A DNA stretch of 64,000 nucleotides, taken from QHCE01 sp041743105 (lineage in GTDB: Bacteria > Actinomycetota > Actinomycetes > Mycobacteriales > QHCE01). The DNA lies in the NCBI GenBank assembly GCA_041743105.1, contig JBGTNI010000010.1:1-64000 (forward strand). Reading direction: 5' to 3'. The notes under the pieces are model-generated. The model saw nothing but the letters and a program-made list of their open reading frames with translations. It searched no databases and was not told the origin of the DNA. Below are positions 17,703-26,102 of the stretch, piece after piece (within the stretch, counting starts at the first letter, position 1; the number at the start of each line of letters is the position of its first letter). A program made the translations under genes and the position numbers.

Positions 17703-18899
17703 ATGCCGAAACGTAGTTTCCGCTTAATCCTGCTCTTAACCGCCGTAGCCGTTGGCCTCGTGGTGGTCCCCGCATCCGCCGAGACGTTCTTGGGCGACAA
17801 CAGCGTTCAGGACCAGAAGCTGCCCGACAGCGACAAGGTGGCCCCCAAGGAGATCGTTCCCGACGATGTGGTCACCAAGGATCTGACCAGCACTCTGCCC
17901 CAGCAGCAAGAAGTTCTGGGCTATTGGAATGAAAAGCGGATAAAGGCGGCCAAGCCAACGCCGCTTCCGTTGGCGGCACCCCAAGGCCCCAAAGCCACGG
18001 GCGGAATACTTGAGAAGGCCACTTCCAAGGACACCGATGGAGTACTAGGAAGCGCCCTGCCCGACCAAGGCGGCCTGCCGCAGCTTCCAGGCACTGTGCA
18101 AGGTCCGGCCAACACCGAGACTCGTGATGTCGGCCAGGTCGGTAAGAAGCCGGTCAAGAATCCGGTAGTCACAGATCAAGTGCCCGCCTCGCCTACGCGG
18201 ACTACAACCCGTAGCGCCTCTGCTAAGCAGTGGACCAGCGGTGGCGCCGTCGTCAAAACCGCGGGCAAGGTCTTATACACCATGAACGGCCAAGACTTTC
18301 GGGGTTCGGCCACTGTGATCCAATCTCGCAACAAGGACACCCTGATCACCGCCGGTCATGTCATCTATGACGGCGAATACGCCGAAAACGTGACATTCGT
18401 ACCCGGCTACGACAACGGCAACAAGCCGTACGGCACGTGGACCGCTCGGGCACTGCGGGCGCCCAAAGCCTGGATCCAGCGCAGCAATTCGAACGACCAC
18501 AGCCACGATGTGGGTTTTATAGTACTGAACAAGCGCGACGGCAAGCACATATCCGACGTGGTGGGTGCACAGAAGATCGCCTTCAACGCCGGTAAGGATA
18601 GGCCGATCTACGCCTTCGGCTACCCCCAGTACTCGCCGTACAACGGGGAGACGATGCACTTCTGCAGTGACACGGCCAGCGCCGACCGGCGAACCTCCAG
18701 CACCACCGTCCAGGGTATTAGGTGCGATATGACTGAGGGCGCGTCCGGTGGTTGCTGGATTACCGAAATGCGGTCCTCCGGCGTGGGCACTGTGGTCTCG
18801 GTGAACGCCTTCAGCTATAAAGACGATCTAGACACCATGATGGGTCCGATGTTGGGAAGCGCGGCGAAGGCGGCATACGACCAGGCCCAGCGCTTGTGA
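17703..18899 (+). CDS. Secreted trypsin-like serine protease, second of a tandem pair
   Basis: A 398-residue paralogue of the preceding protease. It has a signal peptide (LILLLTAVAVGLVVVPASA), a 150-residue Pro/Lys-rich propeptide, and the catalytic motifs TAGHVIYDGE, HSHDVGFIVL (written SHDVGF) and TEGASGGCWI. It lacks the Cys pair around the active-site His that its neighbour has, but keeps FCSDT and IRCDMTEG. Shared phrases such as HISDVVGAQKIAFNAG and VVSVNAFSYKDDLDTMMGP show recent duplication. Both genes probably have separate promoters, since a hairpin and 194 bp lie between them. Confidence 0.9.
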   Translation: MPKRSFRLILLLTAVAVGLVVVPASAETFLGDNSVQDQKLPDSDKVAPKEIVPDDVVTKDLTSTLPQQQEVLGYWNEKRIKAAKPTPLPLAAPQGPKATGGILEKATSKDTDGVLGSALPDQGGLPQLPGTVQGPANTETRDVGQVGKKPVKNPVVTDQVPASPTRTTTRSASAKQWTSGGAVVKTAGKVLYTMNGQDFRGSATVIQSRNKDTLITAGHVIYDGEYAENVTFVPGYDNGNKPYGTWTARALRAPKAWIQRSNSNDHSHDVGFIVLNKRDGKHISDVVGAQKIAFNAGKDRPIYAFGYPQYSPYNGETMHFCSDTASADRRTSSTTVQGIRCDMTEGASGGCWITEMRSSGVGTVVSVNAFSYKDDLDTMMGPMLGSAAKAAYDQAQRL

Positions 18900-18952
18900 G
18901 CTTGTTTGCCCCGCACGGCGTGTGAGGTAAGCGCGGTACGGATGAAGTACGC

Positions 18953-19005
18953 GACAACTTGTGCCATGTTGTCCCTGGTCTTGGGATAGCATGGCACAAG
19001 TTGTC
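18953..19005. terminator. Long hairpin after the second protease gene
   Basis: A perfect 16-bp inverted repeat, gacaacttgtgccatg (18953-18968) with catggcacaagttgtc (18990-19005), loop 21 bases. It begins 53 bp after the protease stop. It could be a terminator or the remnant of a mobile repeat, since a TA-bounded element begins 16 bp further on. Confidence 0.55.
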
Positions 19006-19021
19006 CCAAGGCCAATGTAGC

Positions 19022-19187
19022 TAAGAGTGTCTGCCAATAGGTCGTTCGTTGCGAGGTGGTTCCTGGTCGAGGATGGCAAGGCGGAGAAGGAGACCATGCT
19101 GGATGCATGGGCGACGACGACAACGCCGCCAGCCGAAGCGCCAGGGAACACCGCAGTAGAACAGTTACCTATTGGCAGACACCCTTA
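19022..19187. mobile_element. MITE-like element A1 with TA-bounded inverted repeats
   Basis: About 166 bp bounded by TA (19022-19023 and 19186-19187). The terminal repeats AGAGTGTCTGCCAATAGGT (19024-19042) and the complement of AGGGTGTCTGCCAATAGGT (19167-19185) match at 18 of 19 positions. The interior is a reverse-oriented near-copy of the element at 44527-44707, including an inner hairpin ccatgc...gcatgg. No coding capacity. Its right end lies 17 bp before the GTG start of the DUF2631 gene. Confidence 0.8.
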
Positions 19188-19204
19188 ACCAGCACGGAGT
19201 AATC

Positions 19205-19423
19205 GTGTCAGCAGAAGAGGTCACGTCGGCCGACCAACGTAAACCCGAGAACATCAAAGTCTGGCGGCTCGGGTGGCTTCTGGTCGCCGCGCTTATCGCC
19301 AGCATGCTGTTCGGCAATCACCAAGGACGGATGGCCAACATCTGGCTGCTGTCGCTCGTGGGTCTGATCTTGACCGGTCTCGCCGGTGACTACGCGATGC
19401 GAAAGCGCGGTATTAAGCAGTAG
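19205..19423 (+). CDS. DUF2631-family small membrane protein
   Basis: A 72-residue protein with a charged N terminus (VSAEEVTSADQRKPENIK) and two hydrophobic helices (GWLLVAALIASMLFG and IWLLSLVGLILTGLAG) linked by NHQGRMAN. The FGNHQGRMANIW segment corresponds to the GNHxGxxxxWFL motif of mycobacterial Rv2876, which also sits near dxr and cdsA. GTG 19205 is preceded by cggag. An upstream TTG start would lie inside the MITE-like element and is less likely. The function is unknown. Confidence 0.75.
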   Translation: MSAEEVTSADQRKPENIKVWRLGWLLVAALIASMLFGNHQGRMANIWLLSLVGLILTGLAGDYAMRKRGIKQ

Positions 19424-19476
19424 CCGCTGGCCTTCCGACGGCACCAGACGGGCATTCAAGCCCCGTAGCGAACCGT

Positions 19477-19560
19477 CAGGTGGATGACTGGCAAGGCCGC
19501 AGCGAGCGCCAGCCCTCGGTGGGACGCTGGAATCCAGGTGGATGACTGGCAAGGCCGCAG
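19477..19560. repeat. Tandem 26-bp direct repeat in a gene-free stretch
   Basis: The word caggtggatgactggcaagg followed by ccgcag occurs at 19477-19502 and again at 19535-19560. Its right half (ggcaaggccgcaggagccg) resembles the inner sequence of the elements at 22373-22534 and 24296-24410. The 234-bp region between the DUF2631 and DivIVA-domain genes holds no gene; it may be an old, degraded element of the same type. Confidence 0.5.
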
Positions 19561-19657
19561 GAGCCGACGCCTACGCTATGCTCACGGCCGGCTCGCAAGC
19601 TGCGCCGGGCATAGGCGAGGCGACGAGAACGCCGCCAGGCGCCGCCTGGAGCCAGCG

Positions 19658-20728
19658 TCACCCTAGGCGGCGGTGGAAGAGGTCCCTAAGTTCGCGTAAC
19701 GCCGCGTCGATCTCCTGCTCGAAGTAGCCACCCTGCACCAGCGTGAACTGGCTGGGGTCGAAATCGGCGTCAGTAACTTGAGCGCTGGCTTGACCGCCCA
19801 TGGCAGCAGCAATAGCATCCCACAGCCGCTCCACCTGGGAGGGCTCGTATCCGCTGCCGAAGCGGCGGAGTTTAAACGTATCCTGTAGCTCGGAGAGTCG
19901 ATCTTTGTCCGCTTGGATGAATGGGGAGACATCCCCACCGTAGGTGGGCACTTCCACGGTCATTTCGGTCTTGCCGTGTCGCGGCGCGTAAGGGTCGACG
20001 CTGGGCCTGGGGGCCGAACGGGCCACACCATTAGATCGCGCCACGCGTGCGGCGACGCTGGACGGCGCCGCCGGTCCTGGAGACACCGCTGGGACATCGG
20101 CCGCAGTGGAGGGCCATCCGGCGGGCGACACTGCCGGTCCAGGCATTGGGCGTGGCGTGGCGTTGCGTGAACGCGGCCGGGGAGCAACGGGGCTGGAACT
20201 GGGCGCCGGACGTGAACGCGGTGGCTCAGCGGAGTTTGCCCCCATGCCGCGTGTGGTCACTTGGTCGTCAGGATACGTGCCGGTGACACTGGAGGGCACA
20301 ACACGCGGCGCTGCGCCTAAATCAGCAAAGGACAGGTCGTCATCGGAGGCGCTGGATCGGTAGATCCCAGGGGAGAACTCCACCTCTTCAGGTGTGCGCT
20401 CAGCCGCCACACTCGAGCCAACCGTCAACGCAAGGGACTTGCGTTGACCCAAGGCAGGAAAGCCACTGGAGCCTCGCACCGAGCCGGGATCGTCCATGAA
20501 CTCTTCCAGCTGGCGCTCCAGTCGGTCGAGTTCCATGTCGACATGCCACTCGTCGTAGCCGCCCCATCGGGTCTTGAAGATGACGTCGCGGACTTCGTCG
20601 GGGCCCACGGGGTCGGCGATGGCTTCACCAGCGAGTGTGGCCTCCACGCGGTCAAGAAAGTTATCGACCTCGTCAGCTTTATACCCACGACGTAGTGCAC
20701 GCCGCTTGAACCGCTGGCCCCGCTCCAT
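19658..20728 (-). CDS. DivIVA-domain-containing protein with disordered linker
   Basis: A 356-residue protein with two DivIVA-type repeats. One is at the N terminus (FKRRALRRGYKADEVDNFLD) and the other near the C terminus (FKLRRFGSGYEPSQVERLWD). They are joined by about 170 residues rich in Pro, Ser and Ala (SRPAPSSSPVAPRPRSRNAT). DivIVA motifs typically mark proteins that bind curved membrane or associate with Wag31 at the growing pole. ATG 20728 follows gagagg at suitable spacing. It lies in the place where rlmN is found after cdsA in mycobacteria. Confidence 0.75.
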   Translation of the reverse strand: MERGQRFKRRALRRGYKADEVDNFLDRVEATLAGEAIADPVGPDEVRDVIFKTRWGGYDEWHVDMELDRLERQLEEFMDDPGSVRGSSGFPALGQRKSLALTVGSSVAAERTPEEVEFSPGIYRSSASDDDLSFADLGAAPRVVPSSVTGTYPDDQVTTRGMGANSAEPPRSRPAPSSSPVAPRPRSRNATPRPMPGPAVSPAGWPSTAADVPAVSPGPAAPSSVAARVARSNGVARSAPRPSVDPYAPRHGKTEMTVEVPTYGGDVSPFIQADKDRLSELQDTFKLRRFGSGYEPSQVERLWDAIAAAMGGQASAQVTDADFDPSQFTLVQGGYFEQEIDAALRELRDLFHRRLG

Positions 20729-20821
20729 GCCTGACACACCTCTCAATTTACCTCGCAACGTATCGATGCCCGCTGCCCCCGGTACAGCAAGACATGAACT
20801 ACATAACACCATGCCTGCGAC

Positions 20822-21766
20822 CTACGCCACGGGCAGGTACCACGTGAGCAACAGGTAAGCGACGGGCGATGCGACCAAAACGGAATCAAAACGGTCCATA
20901 ACACCGCCGTGACCCGGTAACAACTTCCCCATATCTTTCACGCCCACGTCGCGCTTTACCAGCGATTCCGCTAAATCGCCCACGATCGCGGCTGCCGATA
21001 CAGTCAGACCGAAGATGACACCATGCCACCACACGTCCTCAAGGCTCCAGACCAGCGCTCCCGCGCCGACCAGGGCGCCCAATAGCAGCGACCCGGCGGT
21101 ACCCTCCCATGTCTTACCTGGACTGATGGTGGGGCACATACGATGCCGGCCGATCAGCGAGCCGACGAGATATCCACCGACGTCGCTGGCAACCGTCACC
21201 GCGACCATGGCCAGCACCCGCTTCACGCCGTCGGTCGGTGCCAGCAACAGCACCACGAAACCGGCCAGGAATGGCACATATGAGACCGTCAGCGTCGCGC
21301 CGGCAACATCGCGGGCATACCCGACCGGTCCTTCCGGTAGGCGCCAGAGCATCACCGCTACCACCGTGACCACCCAGCCGATCACCAACGCCTGGGGGCC
21401 AGTGAGCCAGACCAGTGGAACAATCCCCACGCCACCGACCAGTAACGGCGCCACAGGCGGATGCGCGCCGCTGTGCTCGATAGCCCGAATAAGTTCCCAG
21501 GTAGCCAAAGCGACGGCCACAGCGATCACAATGAGGAACGCCGGTCGGTATACCAACAACGGCGCCAGCATCAGCGCGGCCATGGCGACACCTACACCCA
21601 GCCCCATTAACAGGTTTCGTGGTGGCGCGAAGGTAGCAGGGGCGGAGGTGCAGGTTGTTCCGGCGCCAGCCCGATGCCGACCAATATGGTGCCGGGGTGC
21701 GCGCACGACATGCTCCGGCAACATCTGGCCCGGGTCCGGCTGCTGCGGTGAAGCAAGTGCAGGCAC
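20822..21766 (-). CDS. cdsA: Phosphatidate cytidylyltransferase (CDP-diacylglycerol synthase)
   Basis: A 314-residue membrane enzyme that makes CDP-diacylglycerol from CTP and phosphatidic acid, feeding phospholipid and PIM synthesis. The C-terminal signature GDLAESLVKRDVGVKDMG, then KLLPGHGGVMDRFDS, is intact, as is SPGKTWEGTAGS. About eight membrane helices are visible. The start is uncertain: the first 50 residues (His/Arg/Pro-rich) are not conserved. The gap to frr upstream is only 4 bp, so frr and cdsA are cotranscribed. Confidence 0.95.
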   Translation of the reverse strand: MPALASPQQPDPGQMLPEHVVRAPRHHIGRHRAGAGTTCTSAPATFAPPRNLLMGLGVGVAMAALMLAPLLVYRPAFLIVIAVAVALATWELIRAIEHSGAHPPVAPLLVGGVGIVPLVWLTGPQALVIGWVVTVVAVMLWRLPEGPVGYARDVAGATLTVSYVPFLAGFVVLLLAPTDGVKRVLAMVAVTVASDVGGYLVGSLIGRHRMCPTISPGKTWEGTAGSLLLGALVGAGALVWSLEDVWWHGVIFGLTVSAAAIVGDLAESLVKRDVGVKDMGKLLPGHGGVMDRFDSVLVASPVAYLLLTWYLPVA

Positions 21767-21770
21767 TGCT

Positions 21771-22328
21771 TCAGACCTCTAGCAGTTCTGATTCCTTGTG
21801 TTTCATCAGCTCGTCGACCTGGTTAACGTATTCGGTCGTGGTGTCGTCAAGCTCTTTCTCGGCCCGGCGGACCTCATCTTCACCGGCCTCCCCGTCACGC
21901 TGGATGCGGTCAAGCTCTTCCTTGGCTTTGCGGCGAATGTTTCGGATGGAAACCTTGGCGTCTTCACCCTTCGTGCGAGCAACTTTCACCAACTCGCGGC
22001 GCCGTTCTTGGGTGAGCTGTGGGAAGACGACCCGTAGTATTGAACCGTCGTTGGTGGGGTTTACGCCGAGGTCAGAGGCTCGGATTGCCTTCTCCATCTC
22101 GGCAAGCTGCGAGGCGTCGTACGGTTTGATGACTGCCATTCGCGCCTCCGGGATGTTGACCGACGCCAGCTGCGGCAGCGGCGTGGGAGCACCGTAGTAG
22201 TCCACCACAATCTTCCCGAACATCGCGGGAGCGGCGCGGCCGGTGCGGATTGCACCCAGGTCAGCCTTAGCGACCTCAATCGCCTTGCTCATCTTTTCTA
22301 TTGCCTCGAGAAAGGCTTCCTCGATCAT
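21771..22328 (-). CDS. frr: Ribosome recycling factor
   Basis: A 185-residue protein that, with EF-G, splits post-termination ribosomes. Conserved features include RTGRAAPAMFGKIVVDYYGA, PYDASQLAEMEKAIRASDLG and RRRELVKVARTKGEDAKVSI; the length is standard. ATG 22328 (MIEEAFLEAIEKM) follows aaggac. A longer frame upstream runs through a non-coding repeat and is rejected. It is part of the rpsB-tsf-pyrH-frr-cdsA run. Confidence 0.97.
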   Translation of the reverse strand: MIEEAFLEAIEKMSKAIEVAKADLGAIRTGRAAPAMFGKIVVDYYGAPTPLPQLASVNIPEARMAVIKPYDASQLAEMEKAIRASDLGVNPTNDGSILRVVFPQLTQERRRELVKVARTKGEDAKVSIRNIRRKAKEELDRIQRDGEAGEDEVRRAEKELDDTTTEYVNQVDELMKHKESELLEV

Positions 22329-22372
22329 GGATGTCCTTAAGTGTGCGGGCGGAATCATTGTAGGTCTGAGCT

Positions 22373-22534
22373 GAGCGGTCATCAGGTGTTTCCTGCCAAG
22401 GCCGCAGGAGCCGCCGTGTACAGCTGTGCATTCTAACTTCCGTCCACGCCAGCGGAATGGTACACAAGGCGAGAGCCCGGGTGCGGGTGTCCCGCATGAG
22501 CACAGCGCCGGCAAGGAGCACCTGATGACCGCTA
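22373..22534. mobile_element. MITE-like element B1 between pyrH and frr, ending in the pyrH stop codon
   Basis: Terminal repeats begin with GCGGTCATCAGGTG at both ends (22375-22397 and, in complement, 22510-22532) and match at 20 of 23 positions. The right boundary TA (22533-22534) belongs to the TAG stop codon of pyrH; at the left the expected TA reads TGA. The interior contains ccaaggccgcaggagccgcc, which links it to the elements at 24296 and 35624. It lies about 45 bp upstream of the frr start. Confidence 0.65.
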
Positions 22535-23296
22535 CGTAATCAAAGTACCGATTTTTTCGCCTCTAACGGCCCGGCCGATATTGCCGTCGGTCAGCAGATC
22601 GAAAACCACCATAGGCATGCTGTTATCCATACACAAACTCACCGCGGTCGCATCCGCCACCTGCAAATTTCGATTGAGCACCTCGGAGTAACCGAGCCGC
22701 TCGAACTTCACCGCACCGGGAACCTTCTTGGGATCGGCATCGTACACTCCGTCCACTTGCGTTGCCTTGAGTACCACTTCGGCACCGATCTCCAGTGCAC
22801 GTTGTGCAGCGACGGTGTCGGTGGAGAAATAGGGCATCCCGGTTCCGGCGCCAAAGATCACCACCCGACCCTTCTCTAGGTGCCGGATGGCGCGGCGTGG
22901 GATGTAGGGCTCCGCGACCTGCCCCATGGTGATCGCGGTCTGCACTCGGGTGTCGATGCCGAGCTTTTCCAAGAAGTCTTGCAACGCCAGGCAGTTCATC
23001 ACGGTGGCGAGCATCCCCATGTAATCGGAGCGTGCCCGGTCCATGCCCCGCTGAGACAGTTCCGCACCGCGAAAGTAGTTACCGCCGCCGACGACGACGG
23101 CTAGCTCCACGCCGGCACGCACTACCTCGGCGATCTGGCGGGCAATCGTCGCGACCACGTCGGGATCGACTCCCAGGCGGCCGCCGCCGAATACCTCGCC
23201 GGAGAGTTTCAGCAACACACGCCGCCACTGCCGCCGCGCGACTACATCGCCCGAGGCCATATCGTCGGAGGCATTGACCTCATCGTTATGAGTCAC
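22532..23296 (-). CDS. pyrH: UMP kinase
   Basis: A 254-residue amino-acid-kinase-family enzyme phosphorylating UMP to UDP. Typical segments: RVLLKLSGEVFGG, VVVGGGNYFRGAEL, DYMGMLATVMNCLALQDFLE, GTGMPYFSTDTVAAQRALEI and KATQVDGVYDADPKK. The start is GTG 23296 (VTHNDEVNASDD) with tagggga upstream. Its TAG stop shares its TA with the end of a MITE-like element. Confidence 0.97.
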   Translation of the reverse strand: MTHNDEVNASDDMASGDVVARRQWRRVLLKLSGEVFGGGRLGVDPDVVATIARQIAEVVRAGVELAVVVGGGNYFRGAELSQRGMDRARSDYMGMLATVMNCLALQDFLEKLGIDTRVQTAITMGQVAEPYIPRRAIRHLEKGRVVIFGAGTGMPYFSTDTVAAQRALEIGAEVVLKATQVDGVYDADPKKVPGAVKFERLGYSEVLNRNLQVADATAVSLCMDNSMPMVVFDLLTDGNIGRAVRGEKIGTLIT

Positions 23297-23383
23297 GATG
23301 TCCCCTACCGTCGCGTGCTGGGCATTACTAATCAGAGCGAAAGTAGCTCAAGATACAGTCTTCTGACCTAAATTTAGGCTAAT

Positions 23384-23403
23384 TTCGGGCTGACTTAGTA
23401 ACA
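23384..23403. repeat. 20-bp motif shared with the kinase promoter region, copy 1
   Basis: TTTCGGGCTGACTTAGTAAC occurs here between pyrH and tsf and, with one change, at 59106-59125 upstream of the Ser/Thr kinase gene. The surroundings are AT-rich. The origin may be a common repeat end or a regulator site. Confidence 0.45.
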
Positions 23404-23430
23404 ATCGACTCAGCCGGGGCCGTTCGTCAC

Positions 23431-24267
23431 TTAGAGCGTCCGCCCGACCTCGAGCCGGCTGAAGGCGGTCACCGTGACACCGGCGGCCTCCAATAGAGCA
23501 TTCACAGTCTTCTTGCTGTCTTGCACCGAAGACTGCTCCAACAGCACCGAGTCCTTGAAGAAGCCATTGAGGCGACCCTCCACAATCTTCGGTATTGCGC
23601 CATCGGGCTTACCTTCCTCGCGGGCAGTCTGCTCGGCGATACGACGCTCGCTTGCGACAACCTCGGAAGGAACCTGATCGCGGGAGATGTACCTGGGGCG
23701 CATGGCCGCAATCTGCATCGCGGCGTTGCGCGCGGCAGCCGAAGCCGTTGCGGTGTCGCCGTCGGCCTGGTAGGAAACCAGCACACCAACCTGCGGCGGT
23801 AAATCAGCATTGCGTCGGTGCAGATACACCACCACCGGCGCATCGAGTGCCGCAGCGCGGCTCACCACGATCTTCTCACCGATCACGGCCGAGGTTTCTT
23901 CGATGGCCTGCGCAACGGTCCGCCCATCGGAAAGCGCAGCGGCCAGCAGGTCGGTAGCGTCGTGGATCCGCGTAGCATCGACCGCGGCCACGATCTGTTC
24001 ACCCAGCTGCTGGAACTGCTCGTTCTTAGCGACGAAGTCAGTCTCGCAGTTGAGTTCGACCAACGCCGAACCAGCGTGAGCGATCAGGCCATTGGCCGCG
24101 GTGCGGCCAGACCGCTTGCCCACGTCTTTGGCGCCTTTCACCCGTAGCAGCTCCACGGCCTTGTCGAAGTCGCCATCGGATGCTTCCAGCGCTTTCTTGC
24201 AGTCCATCATTCCCGCGGCGGTGAGGTCGCGGAGCTTTTTGACGTCAGCGGCTGAGTAGGTACTCAT
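23431..24267 (-). CDS. tsf: Translation elongation factor Ts
   Basis: A 278-residue nucleotide exchange factor for EF-Tu. The N-terminal UBA-like domain reads SAADVKKLRDLTAAGMMDCK, followed by KALEASDGDFDKAVELLRVK. The next signature, HAGSALVELNCETDFVAKNE, is complete. The C-terminal dimerisation region PKIVEGRLNGFFKDSVLLEQ is present. It lies downstream of rpsB, separated by a short repeat element. Confidence 0.98.
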   Translation of the reverse strand: MSTYSAADVKKLRDLTAAGMMDCKKALEASDGDFDKAVELLRVKGAKDVGKRSGRTAANGLIAHAGSALVELNCETDFVAKNEQFQQLGEQIVAAVDATRIHDATDLLAAALSDGRTVAQAIEETSAVIGEKIVVSRAAALDAPVVVYLHRRNADLPPQVGVLVSYQADGDTATASAAARNAAMQIAAMRPRYISRDQVPSEVVASERRIAEQTAREEGKPDGAIPKIVEGRLNGFFKDSVLLEQSSVQDSKKTVNALLEAAGVTVTAFSRLEVGRTL

Positions 24268-24295
24268 GACTCACTTTCTTTCCGATTTGTCTGCC

Positions 24296-24410
24296 TAAAG
24301 CGACCACCACTAGGTTACTGCCTAGGCCACGGGAGCCACCGCGTGCACATAGTATGGCAAGGCGGCTCAGGATATCGGAACGTCGGCAGGGGCCTAGTAG
24401 ACGATGACTA
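24296..24410. mobile_element. MITE-like element B2 between rpsB and tsf, ending in the rpsB stop codon
   Basis: About 115 bp with the inner ends CTAGG-NNN-CTGCC facing each other. The interior (gcctaggccacgggagccac, then cgcgtgcac and gcaaggcggctca) is homologous to the element at 35624-35737. The right boundary TA at 24409-24410 belongs to the TAG stop of rpsB; a TA also stands at 24296-24297. The outer tips are diverged. It separates rpsB from tsf inside a ribosomal operon. Confidence 0.55.
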
Positions 24411-25196
24411 TTTGTTGGCGCCCTCGAGCAGCTCGCGCTCCCATTCGGCGAGAGGTTCGCCTGAACCCAGACCAGCCGCCTCCGGTTTAGCGTCAGCCTC
24501 AGCAGCACCCGCGCGTGCAAGCAGACCGTCGGCTACCGCATCGGCGATAACTCGGGTGAGTAGGCCGGCGCTGCGAATCGCGTCGTCATTACCCGGAATC
24601 GGATAGTCAACCTCATCGGGGTCACAGTTGGTATCGAGCACCGCAATGATGGGAATGCCCAACTTGCGGGCCTCGTCCACCGCTATGTGCTCTTTCTTGG
24701 TGTCGACTATCCAGACGGCACTGGGGAGACGCTGCATGTCACGCAGCCCACCCAGGGTGCGGTCCAGCTTCTCCCGCTCGCGGCGAAGCACTAGGGCTTC
24801 TTTCTTGGTGAGCACGTTCTCTCCACCGGTCTGCTCGATGACCTCAAGCTCCTTGAGGCGCTGCAACCGCTTATACACAGTGGAGAAGTTGGTGAGCATG
24901 CCGCCGAGCCAACGCTGATTCACGTAGGGCATACCGACACGCTGGGCCTGGGAGGCTATAGCCTCTTGTGCCTGCTTCTTGGTTCCGATGAACAGAATCG
25001 AACCCCCGTGGGCCACCGTCTCGCGAATGTATTCGAAGGCGCGGTCGATGTAGCCCAGGGTCTGCTGCAGGTCAATGATGTAAATGCCGTTGCGGTCGGT
25101 GAAAATGAACCGCTTCATCTTCGGGTTCCACCGGCGCGTTTGATGGCCAAAGTGCACGCCGCTTTCCAGCAGCTGTCGCATAGTTACTACAGCCAT
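24408..25196 (-). CDS. rpsB: 30S ribosomal protein S2
   Basis: A 262-residue ribosomal protein. The start MAVVTMRQLLESGVHFGHQT at ATG 25196 is canonical, followed by RRWNPKMKRFIFTDRNGIYI. Later blocks LFIGTKKQAQEAIASQAQR and NQRWLGGMLTNFSTVYKRL are highly conserved. The C-terminal tail is acidic (EAAGLGSGEPLAEWERELLE). It heads the rpsB-tsf-pyrH-frr-cdsA series. Confidence 0.98.
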   Translation of the reverse strand: MAVVTMRQLLESGVHFGHQTRRWNPKMKRFIFTDRNGIYIIDLQQTLGYIDRAFEYIRETVAHGGSILFIGTKKQAQEAIASQAQRVGMPYVNQRWLGGMLTNFSTVYKRLQRLKELEVIEQTGGENVLTKKEALVLRREREKLDRTLGGLRDMQRLPSAVWIVDTKKEHIAVDEARKLGIPIIAVLDTNCDPDEVDYPIPGNDDAIRSAGLLTRVIADAVADGLLARAGAAEADAKPEAAGLGSGEPLAEWERELLEGANK

Positions 25197-25220
25197 GGCG
25201 GTGCCATGCCTTTCTCTCAC

Positions 25221-25236
25221 GCGGGCCTGGGCCCGC
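25221..25236 (-). promoter_or_regulatory. Hairpin in the rpsB leader
   Basis: gcgggcc and ggcccgc form a 7-bp stem 25 bp upstream of the rpsB start, just 5' of the ribosome binding site. The 323-bp gap between rpsB and the divergent M23 gene holds both promoters and no other gene. S2 synthesis is autoregulated in some bacteria through leader RNA; for this hairpin that is only a guess. Confidence 0.25.
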
Positions 25237-25519
25237 TCCTCGGTTGTCGCCGGCACATCGATGGTGCCCGCCCTAACGCCTAGAGCTCGCCGTGGCGGGC
25301 CCGAAACCGGGACCGAGGAGGCTTGCCGTTGTCCTAAGTGCGGACGGTCTAAGCGCATGTAGTCGGATCGGTGGTGCCGATCCGCTGATGGATAGTGGGC
25401 CCAAGTATACGCTGCAGACCCCGCCATGGCGGTAGCAGCATGGGTCCACAGTCGCTTGAGCGATGCACAGGACGCGCGACTGTGGTGTATGAGCGGCTAC
25501 CCGACGTGATCATGAGAAC

Positions 25520-26056
25520 ATGCGTCTCATCGCCCTAGTTTCACTTGCGCTGCTCATCGGTGGTGCAGAGGGCCTGCCATCCGCCACTCCCGCTTTCAAT
25601 GTCGCAGCGCTGCCCCCGAAAGCCGATGGCTTCGTACGACCTGTCGATGGCCCGGTGATACGCCCTTTCCAACCGGGGGAACATCGATACGCCGCAGGAC
25701 ACCGAGGGGCGGACTTAGCGGCCTCGGAGTCTAGCATCGTGCGGGCCGCCGGCAGCGGCACTGTAGCCGCCGCCGGCGTCGTCGCCGGACGTCCGGTGGT
25801 CTCGATCGTCCACACCGGAGGCCTGCGTACCACGTACGAACCGATCGTGCCGCGGGTTCGTACCGGCCAGCACGTGACAACCGGTCAGCCGATCGGGGTG
25901 TTGCTGCCTGGTCACGCCGGATGCGCCCACGAGGCATGCCTGCATTGGGGTCTGCGGCGCAGCGCCCCAGACGGCGAGAAGTACCTCGATCCGCTGCTGC
26001 TGCTCGGGGCGGGCACGGTCCGCCTCAAGCCGCTCCAGCCCGGCGACGTGCCCTGA
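25520..26056 (+). CDS. Secreted M23-family peptidase (LytM-like), altered active site
   Basis: A 178-residue protein with signal peptide MRLIALVSLALLIGGAEG and one LytM domain. The first zinc motif GHRGADLAA (HxGxxD-like) is present. The second motif, normally HxH, reads ACLHWGLR: the first His is Cys, while the second His is kept. The mycobacterial neighbour of rpsB (Rv2891) is of the same family. A hydrolase acting on peptidoglycan crosslinks, or a non-catalytic regulator of amidases, are both possible. Confidence 0.85.
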   Translation: MRLIALVSLALLIGGAEGLPSATPAFNVAALPPKADGFVRPVDGPVIRPFQPGEHRYAAGHRGADLAASESSIVRAAGSGTVAAAGVVAGRPVVSIVHTGGLRTTYEPIVPRVRTGQHVTTGQPIGVLLPGHAGCAHEACLHWGLRRSAPDGEKYLDPLLLLGAGTVRLKPLQPGDVP

Positions 26057-26102
26057 GCGACCGATTCCTCAGCACAAACCGTCCAGGGCGGGCTCACCCC
26101 AC

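Noticed and set aside
22329..22514. A longer frr with an N-terminal extension
   Set aside because: The extension is translated repeat DNA; the standard 185-residue start has a good ribosome site.
25197..25427. Extended N terminus for rpsB
   Set aside because: The canonical MAVVTMRQLLESG start fits all S2 proteins and the extension is not conserved.
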